Shown: piece by piece, positions 44,138-56,243 of the stretch
How the letters are laid out: the number at the start of each line of letters is the position of its first letter
Numbering within the stretch: position 1 is the stretch's first letter
Assembly (NCBI GenBank): GCA_002189035.1
Contig: NEEC01000002.1
Coordinates: forward strand, 1,302,001-1,366,000
Reading direction: 5' to 3'
From: Utricularia gibba
Taxonomy: Eukaryota; Streptophyta; Magnoliopsida; Lamiales; Lentibulariaceae
DNA length: 64,000 nucleotides
Program-made: the position numbers and the translations under genes
Notes under the pieces: model-generated
Databases searched by the model: none
What the model saw: the letters and a program-made list of their open reading frames with translations, nothing else
What the model was told of the DNA's origin: nothing

Positions 44138-44608
44138 GACTTACTTTTTTTGTCGTTGTCTCCAGATATATTCCTATAACTATTTTTCATCTGTATCCTG
44201 TATTCCCATTCCACGGAAGACACAATCCTTAATACCTCCCTGTATGCTTGTAAGACATGCTCTCTGTTCACTGATTCCATTGCATTCTGTTGTAATTTGA
44301 TCCTTATAGACAGGTTCATTATGGATAGAGAACATTTCATTGTCATTCATGTGTATCAACTGAATTCATTTGAGATCTAAATTCTTGGAATCTTCTCTAG
44401 AAAGCAAGATTGCTGTTCACATGAACGTTTGAAGAATACCATAATGATCATTCATGCTCAGGAGAGCTAGGAAATCAAGGAATCAGTGAAAATTCCAGTC
44501 ATACAAGAGTATGCATGAGGAACTACTTTTACTTGGGATCTGGTTCTAATATGGTGTACAAGGAAAGATGGATTCTTCATTTCGATGCCAAAGCTTTAAT
44601 CTTACCAC
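44138..44608. other. Convergent 3' region of GAE and tRNA 2'-phosphotransferase genes
   Basis: Both 3' UTRs are expected here. No other feature is recognised. Confidence 0.5.
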
Positions 44609-46316
44609 TCAAAACGGTATGGACTCCCTCTTTGGCCATGATTCTATCTTTTGGAAGTACTTCACAGGCACAACTCCATCAAAACCCTCTGTTAAAATCA
44701 CCCTGTTGTCTGAGATGTAAAGTTTCATCCCCTCTGTTTCAAAACATGAGTCTGTGAATAACAAGTAGACAAAAGAGGCTGTTTTTTTTTTAAGTAATTG
44801 AAGGTCATTTTATACACACTTTACCTTCCAAAGCCTTTCTGACATCCAGAAATATTAACACATTAACATCTCGTCTCATACCTGAATGTACACAGAATAT
44901 AATGTGAGAATGTGTAAAACGCATCAACATTTCTATCGCTTCTTATTGTAGGATATTAACCAACTATTACTTGAATTCATTGCAAGCCAGAAAATTACCA
45001 CTAATAACTTCTCCATCAGTCGGCAAGCCAGATGAGAAGTGTACGTGTAATCTCTTCATGCGCTTGAGACCCTCACGGAGTATGGACTCCAGGCTCCTCT
45101 TATAGGTTCCGTGCGCACAAACTACAGTTGAGGAAAGGATAATGCGAGATATCAAGACTCAGAACCTTCCCTCGAGGGAAAAAAGGATATAGTACTAAGA
45201 ATGGTAAAATTAACCTGGAATGTCTTCAGGTGAGAGTATGGGCCTCAGCAAACTCTCCGTTTCAACAATCTATTGAGGTTTCAACAAGAAAAAAAGATGG
45301 GAAAGATTAGAGTCCCTAATTAAAGATGTTTTATCTAACAGTCAACAGAAAAGGAACAAATAATCCAATGCAGACTCGGCGTAGAAACGGCAAAAGCGAG
45401 TACCTCTACGGTGTGACCTTGATTTGCACGTATCAGAAGCTCTCCGTTTTCTTCCACGAGACTAAACCGCTGCTTGTTATCTTTTCTAACAGCCTACAAG
45501 CAATTCCTAATCAGATTCTCTTAAGCCTCTGAAATAAACTACTACAAGATGAAACTATACCAAATGAGCTTCAGGAGAAAGCATCATTATGCCTCATTGA
45601 GGATTCTTCAACAAACTACTTCATCTAAAACGACTAGCGATTATCACTACAGCTTAAGAATCATGAAAATAACAAGAGCTGCACCTCTTTAACGTCATCA
45701 ACGGTGTGAGACCGAATGGGAATATTGGCGAAGGTCTTTAAGTTCAACTTCAGGAGATCCTGGACATTGACATATCCATCACTCCTCATATTCAATTTCA
45801 ACTCAGAAGCCATATGCCGTAGAACACGTGTCCTGAAATGCTGATCGTGAGAAGCTTACTAATAACAGCCGAAATGCTAACCTGGAACAACTCACAAGAT
45901 AAGAAGTCGTGAAAACAGATAAACTTTCGGTCAATTACCATTCCGCATATCAGAGAAATCAATGAAAGTGGAATGACAGAATTCCATCAGTGCGCGTGAA
46001 ATGGAAAACCACAACACGAGATCAAAACTAATAAATAGTGTAGTGTATACGTACAATAATCTGCCAAGGGCATCAATTTTCTGCGTATCAGAAGAATCTC
46101 CTACACCCCGTCCTCTTGATCTCTGGCGAGTATCTTTAGTCTCAAAACCTCTGCCTCTGCCGCCGCCGGCGCTGCCACATAGAAAACAGGGAACCCGTGT
46201 AAAAGAAAAAAATCCTAACGAGAAAACATGGAAAATTGACGTACGAACCTGCTTCTTGAATGGGCAGAAGCTGCAAAAGTTGATTTTCCGACGGCCGGCA
46301 CATGAAGATTGTCCAT
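44609..46316 (-). CDS. tRNA 2'-phosphotransferase (TPT1/KptA family)
   Basis: This enzyme removes the splice-junction 2'-phosphate from tRNA, transferring it to NAD. Eight exons (46249-46316, 46055-46171, 45685-45832, 45404-45493, 45215-45269, 44999-45121, 44825-44881, 44609-44733) give 260 residues in continuous phase. The N-terminus carries an RG-rich patch (GGGRGRGFETKD). The KptA domain starts LGRLLTRVLRHMASELKLNM and continues RSDGYVNVQDLLKLNLK and DNKQRFSLVEENGELLIRAN. The NAD-binding part has AHGTYKRSLESILREGLKRM, HVHFSSGLPTDGEVISG, MRRDVNVLIFLDV and LTEGFDGVVPVKYF. The short N-terminus could be an organellar or nuclear signal. Confidence 0.94.
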
Positions 46317-47119
46317 AAATCCAAATCTAGGAAGAGAGAACACCAGGCGGTTTCGAATTATTCGTAAGCCAGTGCCGGCGAGCATACCCCACGCGCGAAA
46401 ACCGAACCTTTGACTGACTACGGACAGCCGGAGCTTCGCAAAAATTCCACCAAGATAACAATTTTACAGATGTTATATATTCATACCACCGTCCGGTCGC
46501 GTGAGCCGAGGTGAGGTGGACGAAACGAAGAAACCAGATTTTTTAATTAAATTAATTAAAAAAACAAAATTTTGCAGGCTGAGCATTTTTTAAAAGCGAT
46601 AGTGAAGGCAAAATCTTCAGGCCATGCTTCATGTAGGCATAAAGGGATCATGGGGTTGGATCACTCTTAACACAATACCTGTTTGCTATCTTCACTGTAC
46701 TTGGATGCGACTGAGCTCCGGTGCCAAAACTGTATTCGACAGATGATGCTGAAGCCATAGATAAAATCTAAGCCTGCATCTGCAAGCCCCAAATGATGGA
46801 GTGCTGCAGATGGAAGAAGAGCTCCTTGATACAGAGCAGCCTCTGCTCATTGAAAATTGAGCACCGCATCATAAAAACGACAATTAGTTTCAAATGGCAA
46901 GTCCTTTCGGATATGTGCAGAGGGGCCAGGATGGCTGGCTGGACTTCACAAATTACAGAGAAGAAGGTGACCTATGAAGACTGGACTCTGTGCCTAGGGG
47001 TGTAAAAGCATTCTTGTAGTGTATGGCACAAGTTCAAATCATTCCATCCGTGAATTAAGATGAATAATACAAGGGAACTAGAATTACGTTAGAGAGGGAA
47101 CATCAAGATGAGATTACCT
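46317..47119. other. Intergenic region upstream of the tRNA phosphotransferase gene
   Basis: Promoter-like sequence lies at the left and an AT run at 46539-46565. The probable 3' UTR of the next minus-strand gene is at the right. No gene is recognised. Confidence 0.5.
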
Positions 47120-49056
47120 CTATACAATCCTGCCATTGCGGGATAAACCATTACTGCAATCACCTCCGGCATCAAGCCCACAAGGGGAGTCAAACCATTT
47201 GGGATTTTCATGATAGAAACTATCAACCTGTACAACTGGATCAATCGTTTCATCATGTCTCAAGGGCTTGATGGGATTTTCGGGACTGCCACAACCAAGA
47301 ATGCTTTTCTGATCAAAATCACTATATTTCAGCCACTTCTCCTCTTTGCAGGCCTCACCAAGAAGGTCTCTTTCGTTCCTGCACTCTGTCCTCATTTGAC
47401 CCCAAGATGCAACTTCCCCTAGAGTTCTCCCGAAGCTGTCCTCATCATCTTCGATAACATCCGTTTCCTTGGCGACTCCATATATCCTTGCATGATGATC
47501 ATCACCCCAATCAGACAAATCATGTTCCACTACCAACAGATCCTCTAAATGCTGCTTCTCTGATAACATGCCACTGGATTTCAATCCATCATCCCCAACA
47601 CTTCTTAGCTTATTAGCAATCTCAAACAGTTCACGAGACACTGAACCTAGAAGCGGAGATGGCATTTTGGAAATTCTCTCCTCGAGTAAGCCCAATTCAT
47701 TCCTCAACTCCTGCAGCTGTTGCAGAACTAGATCTGCTGAGTCATTACCGTAAAACCCAAAACCTTCAGTTTCTCCATCTTCTGCCATCCCATACACAGT
47801 CTCATGATCAATTTCGTACCCCCCCTTATGCCCAACCATACGGTGCATTATCCTGGCATTTCCATCCAATGGCCCAGGTTCATGCCCAGAATGCACAGCA
47901 TATAGCTTAAACACGGCTGTTCCTTCCTCCTCATACACAAATGTCTTGTCCTTCTCGTTATAATTTGATATTGGAACTATAGCCCTTATCCGAAATCCAC
48001 ACCCACATCTTTTTGATGTATATGGCTCTCGTTTCAAAATCCGAGACTTCTTTGATGAAGCAGGTTCCCCAGCTCTATGGCAGGCATAGTCCTTTACCTC
48101 GGCCATAAATGGCTTATACCGAATGTACTTTTGTCGGATGCACAGCACAACCTTATGCTTTGCAGCCAATTGTTGCAACTTTCTAGGAACTTCCTTGGCT
48201 GGAACTTCAAGAGACTCAGTATATTCAAACCTCCGTCTCTTGGACCTTGGAGCACATCCAGAAGATTCATCAGAGCAAATCGGGCAAGAAGACAAACATG
48301 TCCTGATATAACTCTCCGGTATTCCATAAAATTTGGCCCCAACTGTCCAAAACTGTTTAATTTTGTCTATGGTTTCTTTCAATCCCAAGTGTTTAAAATC
48401 CGCATCGCTATGGAATGACATAACAATGTCCTGCCACTGATCAATATGGGAAACAAATTGATTGGAATTGTTCTTAAAACATATGTAATGACTGCCGTTA
48501 CCCGTGACATTGGCAGCCTGCTGCGGCACTTGCACAGCCAATTTATCCTGTATGCGCTTCCATGCCGTTAAATAGGCAGTATCCTCATTACGATCCTTCC
48601 ACACAGAGCGCCAGCTGGACAGTAGGGGCGGGGGCGTAGCACCACGAATCTCCTCCGGGTCGCTAATCGGCCCTCAATTAGGCATTGGATCATTAGGGCA
48701 TGCGATTCCTTGTTGAAGGTATAAAATTGGGAAGAAATATGCGGCTCCGGACTAACGCATAGCGTCTGCTGATTCATCAGCCTCTTATTCTGCATCATCA
48801 TGGAGTGATTTGGTAAGCTAGGGTTCTGAAACAGTTCTCCTCCGACCGTCGCCCGGAGAGGGAGCTCGGCATCGGAAGAGTTTGGGCTGACTTCATCATC
48901 CTCTTCATCACGGAGAAGGTCGATCTCAGCCAGGGAGAATGCTTCATCGTCCACTGAGGGATGGGCGTGTGGCTTCGGAGGCACGATGAATTGCTCATGC
49001 GCCTGCGGCGGCCCTAGATGTTGAAAAGGATCATCCTCAATCTTGCTCGGATTCAT
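47120..49056 (-). CDS. Unrecognised plant nuclear-type protein, one frame break
   Basis: I do not recognise a named family. The gene appears intronless. The N-terminal part (49056 to about 48656) is acidic and Pro-rich, begins MNPSKIEDDPFQHLGPPQ and ends IQCLIEGRLA. The frame then shifts near 48655-48662, and coding continues as DPEEIRGATPPPLLSSWRSV and WKDRNEDTAYLTAWKRIQDK. One missing base explains the break. The rest has a CPIC...C cluster, a basic SKRRRFEY patch like a nuclear signal, and CGCGFRIRAIVPI, which recalls FAR1/WRKY-GCM1 type zinc-binding domains. An acidic C-terminal third with a short helix (LVLQQLQELRNELGLLEERI) closes it. With the base restored the protein would be about 645 residues. 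A nuclear or DNA-binding role is only suggested. Confidence 0.72.
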
Positions 49057-49481
49057 GCTTCCGCCGGTGAATTGTGGAGATGGAGACTCTCAGCTGCCGC
49101 CTGTGGAACTCGCCCCGCGGACTTTCACTCTGAACATAGAGATAGAGAGAGAGAGGATCCGCCGAATCTCTCCGGTCCCAAACCTTTGCTCTTTATATAC
49201 TCCCCTTAATAAATAATAAAAATAATCCTAATAATTTATTTTTCTTGACTATGTTTGCATTTCCACAGAATGAACACTTTTCTTTTGAAAACCAACGCAT
49301 CTTGCTCCGTGGCACTCGAATTCCATGCTATGCGTTATAGCTATGGAGTATGAGGTTGGTGTGATGTAATGTAACAGTAGTGGAATGGAGCAAGTGCTGT
49401 AACGTAAAATTTCGGCTTCTCTGAAGTTTTTAACGCGTGCGTTTTCATCGGGGCGACGAAAAGGTGAGATTTTTTGTGACA
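49057..49481. promoter_or_regulatory. Divergent promoter region of the unrecognised gene and SYT5
   Basis: The two starts are about 425 bp apart, head to head. A GA repeat lies at about 49139-49155, and a TATATA at about 49195-49200 probably serves the minus-strand gene. Confidence 0.45.
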
Positions 49482-51926
49482 ATGGGATTGATTTCTGGGA
49501 TTGTAATGGGGACGCTGTTTGGGATCGCGATAGTGATAACCTGGGCGCACATGATGAGCTACCGCGCCAACAAGAGAATCACCAAGGTCTGGTCTTGATT
49601 CACGATCGTTTCAATTTCCGAATGCGAAAATGATTCTTGGTTCGCAGATTAGAGCCCTGCGATCAGATTGAATTTGGGTGTTCGTATTTGTGTTGGCAGG
49701 CGGTAGATATTAAGCTGTTGAGCACATTGAACAGGGATGATATCAAGAAACTGTGTGGAGATAACTTCCCAGACTGGATATCGTTCCCAGTTTTTGAACA
49801 GGTATTTTATTTGACTGTGTCTATACATATTGGCGTTGATGTTGCAAATGAAGATGCGGTATCTTCATATTTTACGTTCATTTGGGGAAGTGTTTTTGTT
49901 TCACTTGGTAAAATGGGAGAAGAATGCAATGCCTGTTTAAGATTTCTGAATAATGAGTGGATCTTTTTCCTGTTGGTTTTAGTTTTATCTATGCTTATGC
50001 ATCCAATTTTCAGGTGAAGTGGTTGAACAAGCATCTGAGCAAACTATGGCCGTATATCGCAGATGTATGCTCTGTCTTTTCCCCTACATTGTCTGGCTCA
50101 GTGTCGAAGTCATTTTCTTTTTACTAGGCAGGGGAAGCAATAATAAAGGAGACTGTGGAGCCATTGTTGGAAGACTATCGGCCTCCTGGGATCACTTCAC
50201 TCAAGTTCAGTAAATTGTCTTTAGGAACCGTGGCTCCAAAAATTGAGGGTTCGCCATTTGCTTCACATGTTTATGCAGCTATCTGTTTCTCTGCTTCACA
50301 ATTTAAAGTTTTTATCACAGGAATCAGAGTCCAGAGTCTGAAGGAAGGCCAAATAACTATGGATATTGATCTCCGATGGGGTGGAGATCCGAGCATTATC
50401 CTAGGTGTTGAAGCAGCACTTGTTGCATCGATTCCCATTCAAGTTAGCTCTGGTTTCCTTATCTTCCTTCACCTCTCAAGCTATTGATTGTTCAGTGGAA
50501 GCTTACTCAGCACCCTTGTTTTCAGTTGAAAGATCTCCAAGTTTTTACTGTCGTCCGCACAATTTTCCAGCTCACAGATGAAATCCCCTGCATCTCTGCA
50601 ATTGTCGTGGCTCTCCTTGCAGAGGTAGTGTTTTACAAGCTCTTAAAATGTTCCTGCTTCTGATCTGAAGTCTACTTATTGTACTGGTCCTGGCCATTCA
50701 GCCGAAACCGAGAATAGATTACACCCTTAAAGCTGTAGGTGGAAGTTTAACAGCACTTCCTGGAATCTCAGACATGATAGATGTAAGATTCTTCCCTTCT
50801 CGTAATCGCAGCTATGCAATGATACTGAATGGGAAATGACCCGTTTTCAGGACACAGTTAACTCGATCATTACAGATGCACTGCAATGGCCACACCGGAT
50901 TGTGGTTCCAATCGGTGGAACGCCTGTAGATACAAGGTCTCGCTTTTCTTACTGGAATAGCCTTTCCTTTTGTTGAAGAAGTTGCTTTTCTTTAAACTGG
51001 TAACAAAACCTGCAGCGAGCTAGAGCTGAAGCCCGAGGGAAGCTGACGGTGACGGTGGTGAAAGCAAGTGCCCTGAAAAACATGGAGTTTATCGGAAAAT
51101 CGGATCCCTACGTGACGCTGCACATCCGTCCAATCTTTAAAATGACAACACGGGTGTTGGACGATAACCTGAACCCTGTCTGGAACGAGACCTTCGAGCT
51201 CATCGCAGAAGACAAAGAGACCCAGTCTCTGATTCTCGAGGTTCCCTTTTTGTTCTTTTGTGGAAATTCAATGTCGGATTTCCTGCAACTTCTCCCTCAT
51301 TGTCGAATAATCAATCAGGTTCTGGACGAGGATATAGGACAAGATAAACGGTTAGGCATAGCTAAGTTGCCTCTGGCAGAGCTTGAACCTGAATCCTCAA
51401 AGGAAATCGAGCTCCGGCTTCTTCCCTCACTGAATATGCTTATGATCAAGGACAAGAAGGATCGTGGGACTCTAACGATTCAGGTAAGGAATGATACTTG
51501 TAGTGGTCGACAATGTTCGAGTAGTACAATTTGTATGTCATGGCAGATACTCTTTTGCAGGTGTTTTACCACCAGTTCAACAAAGAAGAGCAGCTGGCTG
51601 CGCTGGAGGATGAGAAGCGGACTTTAGAGGAACGAAAGAAGCTAAAGGAATCAGGGGCAATCGGCAGTACGACGGACGCTGTTGATGGAGCAGTTTCCAT
51701 GGCTGGCTCCGGCGCTGGTTTAGTGGGTAGCGGAATTGGCGCCGGAGTTGGCCTCGTCGGGAGTGGCCTCGGAGCTGTCGGCAGTGGGATCAGCAAAGCC
51801 GGTAAGTTCATGGGACGCACAATTACCGGACACGCAAGTGCATCGCGGAGGAGGGTCAATTCTACCTCCGCCGCGGATCATTTGGTTTCGGAAAACGGCG
51901 TCGACATGCCTCGCCCATCCGCTTGA
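49482..51926 (+). CDS. SYT5: Synaptotagmin SYT5-like (SMP and C2 domains), one frame break
   Basis: Plant SYT5 tethers ER to plasma membrane, moving lipids with its SMP domain. Eleven exons were traced: 49482-49586, 49700-49801, 50014-50064, 50128-50248, 50321-50442, 50526-50624, 50702-50782, 50851-50936, 51016-51240, 51320-51483 and 51561-51926. The N-terminal anchor is GIVMGTLFGIAIVITWAHMM. The SMP domain covers about 65-250 (DNFPDWISFPVFEQVKWLNK, YRPPGITSLKFSKLSLGTVA, LRWGGDPSIILGV, LAEPKPRIDYTLKAVGG). One C2 domain follows (LTVTVVKASALKNMEFIGKS, then DPYVTL). Glu/Lys-rich coiled coil and Gly/Val repeats (GSGIGAGVGLVGSGLGAVGS) close the protein, as in SYT5. The frame breaks at 51037-51041 (GGGAA), where one A appears missing. 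Confidence 0.92.
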
Positions 51927-52080
51927 AGCGCGGTTTCTTGAAAATCAAGAACCTCTTAGTTGAAACTATTTCCACGAAAGTTTCCCATGATACTTTTGGG
52001 TGAATTCAGTGACATCGGAGACGACATTAAAAAAGAAAGAGCACAAAGAACAGAGCATGCAGACATCTGCAGGGTTGCTG

Positions 52081-53318
52081 CTATTCCCTGTCCTGAATCC
52101 ATGCCACGAAGGCTCGAAGTGTTTCTTCGTCTGCTCGATGATGTTTCTGGGTGAATTCCAACAACTCCGGCCAGGTAAAATCAGGGTACATTCGTGGATT
52201 CTCTTCTGAGACAAGGCATGTCGGTGGGCAGACAAGCCGTTCTCTGCTCGGACAGAGGAAAAAAGCCACAGACTTCCTTGAAGCATCGCTGTTCACCACG
52301 GCTCTATGCAAGCATCCCTTGTAAACTCCATTCGACAGCGCCTGCAAAACATTCGGACTGAGTTCAGTTTTATCACAAGACGGAAGCAGTTTCTTGATGC
52401 GATGACGAAGTTACAGTGAAAGTATCCCCGATGTTGACGACGAAGTCTCGAGGGTTTGGAGGAATAGATCGCCATTGTCCATCTACGAACACTTCCAGCC
52501 CGGGGACATGATCCTGATGGAGAACCGTGACGGCGGTCGGGTCGCAATGTGGGCCGGTCCCCATAGTGAGCTCCGGCGCCGGACAACTGGGGTAGTGATT
52601 GAATCTAATGATGGAGTCATGATCCTGAAAGAATTCCTTGAAATACTCAGCTCCCACCCCCAAGCTCTCCCCAAGAACCCCAACACTTTCAGACAGAGAC
52701 CGTAAACAGCGTCCCCGTACTTCTGCAACGTCCTCCTATTGCACCCATGAATCAATTGAACACGTTATCACTTTCGCATGCACACAGCCATTGAATTGAG
52801 CTCAGTGTAGGGTTAGAGGAATTTCTGGGCGTTCGTGCTTATGAAAGTTTAATTCAAAAAAGCATTTTGTACCCAAATGCAGCATAAGGATGGTGTTCAT
52901 CTTTCTCCATCACTTCCATGAAAAACTTTTCCAGATCGCCCTCCACTGTGTGGCGAAACGTCAGCGTTTCCTTCCACGGAAGCTTAGTCTCGAATCGGCC
53001 GATGAAGGCACTCGAATAGCCATCCCGGGCGCCCGGTTGCCTTGTAGCCCGCCTTTTCTCCTCCATCGGCAGTTGCATGAACATGTCAATGCCACGGTGC
53101 ACCTCCTCCACCAGCTTCATATCGAAACCATGGTTCACCACAACGAAGAAACCATGGTGACGGCACGCCTGGTCCACCACCCTCGCCGCCGCGTGGTCGA
53201 AGTTCTGCAGGTCGACCTGCGGGACGTCCAGCGGTGGAGGTGGAACGGGGCCGCGTCTGTAGCTCTCCGGCCATACGAATTGGCCGGAGGCGGTGAAGGG
53301 GGGTGTCTGAGAGAGCAT
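52081..53318 (-). CDS. GA20ox: Gibberellin 20-oxidase, one frame break
   Basis: GA20-oxidases are soluble 2-oxoglutarate/Fe(II) dioxygenases that make GA9/GA20, a rate-limiting step of gibberellin synthesis. Exons are 52873-53318, 52415-52735 and 52081-52341. The GA20ox hallmark LPWKETLTF sits in exon 1, after DQACRHHGFFVVVNHGFD. Exon 2 has TMGTGPHCDPTAVTVLHQD with the first His and Asp iron ligands. Exon 3 has the distal histidine in CLHRAVVNS and RKS for 2-oxoglutarate. The frame breaks at 52678-52681, a run of four C on the plus strand where a fifth is expected. Restoring it brings all three exons into phase and would give about 342 residues, slightly short for the family (about 370). Confidence 0.92.
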
Positions 53319-54689
53319 TTTTCGGGATGATGAAGTGCGACGGAGATAACTTCAATGTCTAAAGAGGAGTGGAAGTTCAGGTTTCCCATGTGTCGTCGCA
53401 TGCAGGATTCTCGTGTTGGTTAGTTCTCTGCCAACACGATCCTAGGAAACAAACGCTGTTAAGGACACACCAGTTTCCTTTCTTTCTTCTGTTGTTTGTT
53501 TGTTAGAGCAACAACACATCTGCATGCTTTTTTCATGCAGGGATTTGGCCCTAAATCCTTCTTCTAACTCCAAAAATCACTCATCCCGGCGGTCGCCTCC
53601 CTAAAATTGTTAAAAAGTATTACATGTTATCTAAGTTATTTGTAATAAATTACATAAGCATTTTAATATTAATTTTATTATCAAATATGAATGAATTATC
53701 TTTTAAAAAATTTAAAAACTTAAAAAAAATCTTATTTTTAAGAATAAATAATATCTCAACTACTATAGTTTTAAAATTAATTTTTTAATTTAGAAATCTC
53801 ATTTTTTTTTAATATCGGCAACAAAAAAAATATTATTTTAAGTTTTAAGGTTATCATATGATATATTATTTCTTTTTGGCCCCAGTAATAATTGGCATGG
53901 AAGGTTGGCCCATACTATAGAAAGCCCATTTCTATACCCCGGATGACTATCCCGGATAAGCTTAAATTCAATTATCCAATAATAGTTGGGGGTTTATTGA
54001 AATTAAAAAAAGAGGAGTGATGTAATTACGATGTTCTTTTGGATTGAAATGTAATTAACTGCTTTTTTTTTTCTTGTGAAGTATGAAATGGATTCTGCGC
54101 AAGAGTGATTTTGGCTCTAACCTTCATCAACGGTCTTCCGATTCATCTCTCAGGCAATTCCGTTTTCCGAACGGGGGAGAAAGCGCCTTCTTGCGCTTGA
54201 ACAGAGAGCATCCTTAATTTGTTCAAGCATCACTGTCGTTTGTACTGCACTTGCAGATCCACGCGAGTTATTTGGATAATTTCTTGTTCCAGTGATTTGA
54301 TATACGAGTGATGGGATTTGGCAGTTTGTTGTCATCGTTACTGCATATCTGAGGATTGTGGGATTCTTAACAGGTAGTTCATACACTGATGTGAGGATTG
54401 TGGAATTTTAGTGGTTCTGAGTTGGTGAAGCTTTTAATTTTTGGTTTGACGGTGTTGAATGATGTAATTCTCTTACTGTGGCTCTTTGTTTCTTTTTATT
54501 TTTGTGGTCCTTTACTTGAGGGCAAGAATTATGGGAAGATGTTTTGTAGTTTTGGTGGTTTGGAAAAACCTCAGTCACACATTCACCAGCCAACAACCAC
54601 CTATCCAGATGGCCCTAAAAGCCCTCTTCTCACAAGAGCTCTGAGTGGCTTCTTCTTCTTTCATAAAGCTCTAATCTTCACTTCTGCGC
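53319..54689. promoter_or_regulatory. Divergent upstream region of GA20-oxidase and bestrophin-like genes
   Basis: GA20-oxidase upstream sequence lies at the left and a very AT-rich core at 53620-53860. The right 550 bases probably contain the leader of the bestrophin-like gene, possibly with an intron. No other gene is recognised. Confidence 0.5.
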
Positions 54690-56243
54690 ATGGCATACCC
54701 TATTCGAACCCCATCAAAATTGTCTCCATCTTCTTCTTCTCCCAAGTTCATTTCAATAACGCTGTGCAAATTTCTCCATTCACCTCTGCCTTCTCCCTGC
54801 AAGACTACTCCTAGGTTTCCCTTGTGTTGCCAATCCCCAAGACAACAATACTCTTCAACAGCTTCAGATTCGGCCCTCTTGTCGTTTTTTCGAGCAATCC
54901 CGGATTGGGCTGATGGGGTGAAGGAGAGGGGAATGAAACAGAAAAGGGTCTTGTATGATCATGAAAAATGGCTTGAGCACAGGAGCTCCACCAGACATTT
55001 GAGGCATCTCCTTAACAGCTTGAGTTCCAGAGTAATTTTGTCATTGGTTCCACCGGTGATCGTTTGTACTTTCTTGGCTGTAGTGATTGCGAGTTATAAT
55101 TCTGCGGTATCCACACATTGGTTGCCTGAGTTCTTCCCTACTCTGAGATCCTCTTCTCTGCCTTATCAGCTCACAGCCCCCGCCTTGGCTTTGCTATTGG
55201 TTTTTAGGACGGAGGCATCATATTCCAGATTCGATGAAGCGAGAAAAATTTGGTCCAGGATTACTGCAGGAGCCAATGATTTAGCTACACAAGTTATTGT
55301 CATCTCCGAAAGTCCAGCTGATGAGAAACTCAGAAGGGTCATCTTGAAGTATATTGCGGCTTTCCCAGTTGCACTCAAGGTTCGTTCAGCTTTACCCCTT
55401 TATGTTGAATATGTGAAAGGAAAGGTTCCATACTGATAGCTTCTCGTTTGCAATGCAGTGCCACATCATTTATGGCTTAGATATTGCAAAGGATCTTCAA
55501 GGTATACTTGAAACTGATGATCTAGCCATGGTTCTCCAATCAAAGCATCGCCCTCGTTTTATCATCGAGTTCATTGCTCAAAGCCTAAACATGCTTGATG
55601 TGGAGGCCCCAAAGCTCAATGTGCTGGTACCTTTCTTCCCATGAAGCATCCATAACCTTGAGCATAGCCCATCTGTTAAAGATTGTACCTATCCGCTTGC
55701 TTCCATTTGCATTCCTCTTGAGCTGCGGGCATCTTCTTCCACTTGCAGGAATCAAAGCTAACCTGCTTCCACGAAGGAATCGAGACATGTGAGCAGCTTA
55801 TAGGCATACCCATCCCTCTATCCTACACCCGTTTGACATCAAGAATTTTAGTTCTCTGGCATTGCACCCTCCCAGTTGTCCTGTGGGATGAGTGCCACTG
55901 GATCGTCGTTCCTGCTACTCTCATTAGTTCTGCGGTCTTATTCGGCATAGAGGAGGTAAAACCACATCTAACTAAACCTACAGCTCTCTCCCCAACATCT
56001 TGAGCTTACTGTAAACCCAAAGCATGATGTTTCCAGGTGGGGGTCCTCATAGAAGAGCCTTTCCCAATGCTTCCTCTTGATGAAATCTGCCAAGGGGTTC
56101 TCAGAAATGTGGATGAGACTCTCGGGAACGGTAAGGTGATCAGAGAACATGTCAGAAACAAGTCCCTGCGCCTGCACCGTCGTCATCATCCTCCACTCAA
56201 CGGCCGCCGGAGCTCTTCTCCTCTCCAAGATTCACATGGCTGA
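54690..56243 (+). CDS. VCCN1: Chloroplast bestrophin-like chloride channel (VCCN1 family)
   Basis: VCCN1 is a thylakoid voltage-dependent chloride channel that adjusts the proton motive force. Exons are 54690-55379, 55459-55626, 55749-55955 and 56037-56243, giving 423 residues. Residues 1 to about 75 are a Ser/Pro-rich transit peptide (MAYPIRTPSKLSPSSSSPKF). The bestrophin (UPF0187) core follows: YDHEKWLEHRSSTRHLRHL, SLVPPVIVCTFLAVVIASY, PALALLLVFRTEASYSRFDE, ARKIWSRI, CEQLIGIPIPLSYTRLTSRI, LVLWHCTLPVVLW and GVLIEEPFPMLPLDEICQGV. Start and transit peptide are consistent. Localisation is inferred from family and leader. Confidence 0.94.

Noticed and set aside
42848..53318. A functional gene cluster linking GAE, SYT5 and GA20-oxidase
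   Set aside because: The genes belong to unrelated pathways, have mixed orientations and show no shared regulatory motif. Adjacency looks accidental.
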